DNA of 16,355 bases from UBA830 sp036339975 (GTDB lineage Bacteria; Pseudomonadota; Alphaproteobacteria; MPNO01; UBA830), in assembly GCA_036339975.1 (NCBI GenBank), contig JAYYZV010000126.1:1-16355 (forward strand), given 5' to 3'. Below the pieces are notes generated by a model. That model worked only from the letters and a program-made list of their open reading frames with translations, made no database searches and had not been told where the DNA came from. Position numbers and translations under genes: made by a program. Positions 14,298 through 16,355 of this stretch are shown here, piece after piece; position 1 is the first letter of the stretch; every line of letters starts with the position of its first letter.

Positions 14298-15053
14298 ATG
14301 GAATTCAGTCTCGATCTATACTCCTTAATCATCATTGGGCTGGGGTTGGCGCTTGGTTCTTTCGTCAAGGGGCTGACCGGAATGGGGCTGCCACTAGTGG
14401 CTGTACCCTTTATGGCAGGGTTTCTTGGTGCCGAGCATGCAATTGTTGTGATGCAAATCCCAGGGCTGGTGTCTAACGGCTGGCTAGTGTGGAGTCACCG
14501 GCGCGAGGCTAGGGCGACGCCGATAAGATTTGACATGATTGTGCCGGCCTGCCTGATGACAGTTGTGGGCGTGTGGTTCCTAGACGTTACTGATGATCGC
14601 ATAGTTCTTTTATTGTTAGCGGGTGCGGTGGCCATTTTCCTTTCCCTATTGGTGTTTAATCCGTCGTTCAAACTCGATGGTATTATCGGCCGGATCTTCA
14701 CACCGCTAGTGAGCATGGTTGGTGGTTTCGTCCAGGGGGCTGCCGGTGTATCCGGGCCGCTATTCTCGACCCTCATAATGTCATTTCGACTGCCCAAGAA
14801 GGCGTATGTGTTTTATAATGGTCTCGTCTTCGGATTTTTCAACGCCGTCCAGATTATTGCAATGCTATTTCTCGGCATGTTCACCATGCAGCGGTTTCTG
14901 GAGGGATGTCTTGCGCTCGTACCTTTGTTGATCTTTCAATTTATCGGCATGAGGACAATGGGATACGTCAGCCCCAGGGTCTTTACCGGATCGGTTGTTG
15001 TTGTAATCGTGGTGATGGAATTCAAGCTGCTTTGGGAAGGACTGGGCCTGTGA
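14298..15053 (+). CDS. TauE/SafE-family membrane anion exporter, short form 1
   Basis: This 251-residue membrane protein has about eight hydrophobic segments and the two family half-signatures: S-F-V-K-G-L-T-G-M-G-L-P in helix 1 and F-V-Q-G-A-A-G-V-S-G-P in the second half. The ATG at 14298 puts the first helix immediately at the N-terminus, as in its partner. An in-frame start 40 codons upstream would overlap the dehydrogenase gene and encode a charged tail, so it is rejected. AGGCGG abuts the ATG at unusually short spacing, so translation may depend on coupling to the dehydrogenase gene. It is a clear paralogue of the next gene and differs from the longer TauE/SafE protein at 4312-5142, which has an extra loop. 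Family members export sulfite or small organic acids; the cargo here is unknown. Confidence 0.85.
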   Translation: MEFSLDLYSLIIIGLGLALGSFVKGLTGMGLPLVAVPFMAGFLGAEHAIVVMQIPGLVSNGWLVWSHRREARATPIRFDMIVPACLMTVVGVWFLDVTDDRIVLLLLAGAVAIFLSLLVFNPSFKLDGIIGRIFTPLVSMVGGFVQGAAGVSGPLFSTLIMSFRLPKKAYVFYNGLVFGFFNAVQIIAMLFLGMFTMQRFLEGCLALVPLLIFQFIGMRTMGYVSPRVFTGSVVVVIVVMEFKLLWEGLGL

Positions 15054-15796
15054 CGCCGGAAACCCTGATCGTCATATTTGTTGCGCTGGCGATCGGCTCG
15101 TTTGCTAAAGGCATGACGGGTCTTGGCCTGCCACCGACGAGCATCGCGATCCTTGCGGTATTTTTCGGTGTCGAACATGCTATCGTTGTCACGACGATTC
15201 CCGTCGCTTTCTCGAATATTCAAATTGTTTGGTTGGCTCGCAAAAAATTTAGGGATATGCCGCAAATCTGGCCTCCGCTTCTGGCCGGGGCACTCGGCGT
15301 TGGACTGGGCACATGGGTGCTGGCGACACTGGAAGAACGCTCCCTGACTATCCTTCTAGCCGTTTGGATTGCGTTTTATCTTCTCACAGTTCTGTTCAAC
15401 GTGAAGATCGAACCGGAAGGTAGAGCCGCCCGCGTGTTTTCACCGGCTATCGCCGGCGGCGCGGGTATCTGCCAGGGCGCCGTAGGCATGTCAGGCCCGT
15501 TTATTGCGACTTGGGCACACGCCATGGGTTTCGTAAAAGAAACCTACGTTTTTGCGACGTCACTTCTTTTTATGTCTATTTCGGCGACCCACGTGCTCGG
15601 TGTAGGCGTCGCCGGATTATACAATTATGACCGGTTTGTTCAGGGCCTGTTAGCTATCCTGCCGGTGATGATTTTCATTCCGCTTGGCATGCGCTTGACC
15701 CGGAAAATCAGCGCCCGGGTCTTCAACCTGATAATCGTTGGTATAATTGCGCTGATGGAGGTCCGATTGGTATGGGAGCTCGCGGTGGGGCAGTGA
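15050..15796 (+). CDS. TauE/SafE-family membrane anion exporter, short form 2
   Basis: This 248-residue membrane protein is paralogous to the preceding gene, with S-F-A-K-G-M-T-G-L-G-L-P-P in helix 1, F-F-G-V-E-H-A-I-V-V-T after it, and I-C-Q-G-A-V-G-M-S-G-P-F in the second half. Both copies share the G-V/A-E-H-A-I-V-V block. The start is the GTG at 15050, overlapping the previous stop by 4 bp (GTGA) with GGAAGGA about 7 nt upstream. A longer in-frame start would lie inside the first exporter gene. The overlap implies equal synthesis, consistent with either a heteromeric exporter or two exporters of different range. It ends the LacI-controlled operon; no clear hairpin terminator was found after it. 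Confidence 0.85.
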   Translation: MTPETLIVIFVALAIGSFAKGMTGLGLPPTSIAILAVFFGVEHAIVVTTIPVAFSNIQIVWLARKKFRDMPQIWPPLLAGALGVGLGTWVLATLEERSLTILLAVWIAFYLLTVLFNVKIEPEGRAARVFSPAIAGGAGICQGAVGMSGPFIATWAHAMGFVKETYVFATSLLFMSISATHVLGVGVAGLYNYDRFVQGLLAILPVMIFIPLGMRLTRKISARVFNLIIVGIIALMEVRLVWELAVGQ

Positions 15797-15938
15797 TATT
15801 ATACCGTCACCGCCAGAAAACGTGGCATTCGTTCGACTTGTTGATTCGGCGCTATTAAATGGGGCGGCAAGCTTAAAGGTGGTCGGAAGGTTTTGTGGTC
15901 GGCCTCGGCGGCAAATGGAAGGTCTGGACGCTGGTACT

Positions 15939-16355
15939 ATGAACGAGACTGTCGATAATGAGCTGGAAACGCCAACGGGAAAAGGCACTGCGGATGAAAA
16001 CTTTCCTGTCGGTTCTTTTCTCCTGTCACCATATCGGCGACGGCACGTGGCTTTGTTCTACAGTTTGGCCCGCGCGATGGACGATATTTCCGATAATGGC
16101 GACCTGCTGCCGGAAGATAAGTTGGCGCGCCTCGATCGGTTTGAAAAGGCCCTAACCGGAAAGGTGCTGGGCGATCCGGCTCTGACGAAAGCCTACGAAG
16201 TGGCCAGAAGTAGCACCCAAACCGGTGTAACGCTCAGGCACAGCGTCGATTTGATAAAAGCGTTCAAACAGGATGCAGTGAAACGACGCTATGTCGACTG
16301 GGGGGATTTGATGGGTTACTGCAATCTGTCGGCGTCGCCGGTTGGGCGGGTTATC
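15939..16355 (+). CDS. hpnC: Hydroxysqualene synthase HpnC, 5' part (runs off the window)
   Basis: The frame from ATG 15939 stays open for 139 codons to the window edge and reads as an isoprenoid synthase of the squalene/phytoene synthase family. It has D-E-N-F-P-V-G-S-F-L-L-S (19-30), then A-L-F-Y-S-L-A-R-A-M-D-D-I-S-D with the first prenyl-diphosphate/Mg motif DDISD at 48-52. Later come A-F-K-Q-D-A and R-Y-V-D-W-G-D-L-M-G-Y-C with S-A-S-P-V-G-R. The D-E-N-F-P-V and Y-C...S-A-x-P-V-G-R blocks match HpnC, which with HpnD and HpnE makes squalene for hopanoids. A family member is about 280-300 residues, so roughly half is present, and the second Asp-rich motif should lie beyond the window. An in-frame ATG at 15915 is an alternative start. 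hpnD and hpnE are expected next. Confidence 0.85.
   Translation, partial: MNETVDNELETPTGKGTADENFPVGSFLLSPYRRRHVALFYSLARAMDDISDNGDLLPEDKLARLDRFEKALTGKVLGDPALTKAYEVARSSTQTGVTLRHSVDLIKAFKQDAVKRRYVDWGDLMGYCNLSASPVGRVI

Noticed and set aside
15797..15938. Short inverted repeat GTGA...TCAC and TATTATA near 15794-15811, considered as a terminator or promoter for hpnC
   Set aside because: The stem is only four pairs and no matching -35 hexamer is placed correctly. I see nothing else firm in this gap.

Overview
The window looks like chromosomal DNA of a free-living alphaproteobacterium of the Rhodospirillales/Rhizobiales type. This is an inference from moderately high GC, GTG/TTG starts, the mix of catabolic operons, a hopanoid-pathway gene (hpnC) at the right edge, and intergenic palindromes of the CCTGAGG...CTCGAAGGAT kind that I remember from alphaproteobacterial genomes. 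No rRNA, tRNA, IS element, phage gene or CRISPR array was seen.

Layout. (1) Positions 119-1357 (+) hold a tight three-gene operon for a cobalt-type nitrile hydratase / thiocyanate hydrolase family enzyme. The beta chain is split into two separate ~100-residue genes, followed by an alpha-type chain carrying the C-T-L-C-S-C metal claw. (2) Positions 1364-4177 (-) hold three overlapping paralogous EamA/DMT-family ten-helix transporters, a tandem triplication that converges on the hydratase operon. (3) Positions 4312-6677 (+) hold a TauE/SafE-family anion exporter and an amidase-signature hydrolase. (4) Positions 6678-7269 hold no intact gene. They carry three palindromic or inverted intergenic repeat units, a small frameshifted gene remnant, and a LacI-type operator. 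(5) Positions 7270-11982 (+) hold an M24 (creatinase/aminopeptidase P fold) hydrolase with an altered metal site, then E1-alpha, E1-beta and E2 of a 2-oxoacid/acetoin dehydrogenase-type complex, with no E3. (6) Positions 12062-13090 (-) hold a LacI-family regulator. (7) Divergently, 13328-15796 (+) holds a beta-hydroxyacid dehydrogenase and two overlapping short TauE/SafE exporters. (8) From 15939 to the window end lies the 5' part of hpnC.

The strongest new signal is an identical 18-bp pseudo-palindrome, TGTGCAAACGATTGCACA. It lies upstream of the M24 hydrolase gene (within 7159-7178) and in the divergent region between the LacI gene and the dehydrogenase gene (within 13260-13283). It has the even spacing and central CG expected of a LacI-family operator. 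This ties the M24 hydrolase, probably the E1/E2 complex, the hydroxyacid dehydrogenase and the two exporters into one local regulon of about 8.6 kb. Read together, the regulon resembles an inducible pathway for an unidentified small molecule: hydrolysis by the M24 protein, oxidation by the dehydrogenase, oxidative acyl-CoA formation by the E1/E2 complex, and export of an anionic product. The inducer and substrate cannot be read from the sequence. The hydratase operon, EamA transporters and amidase have no copy of this operator and may be a separate nitrile/amide module.
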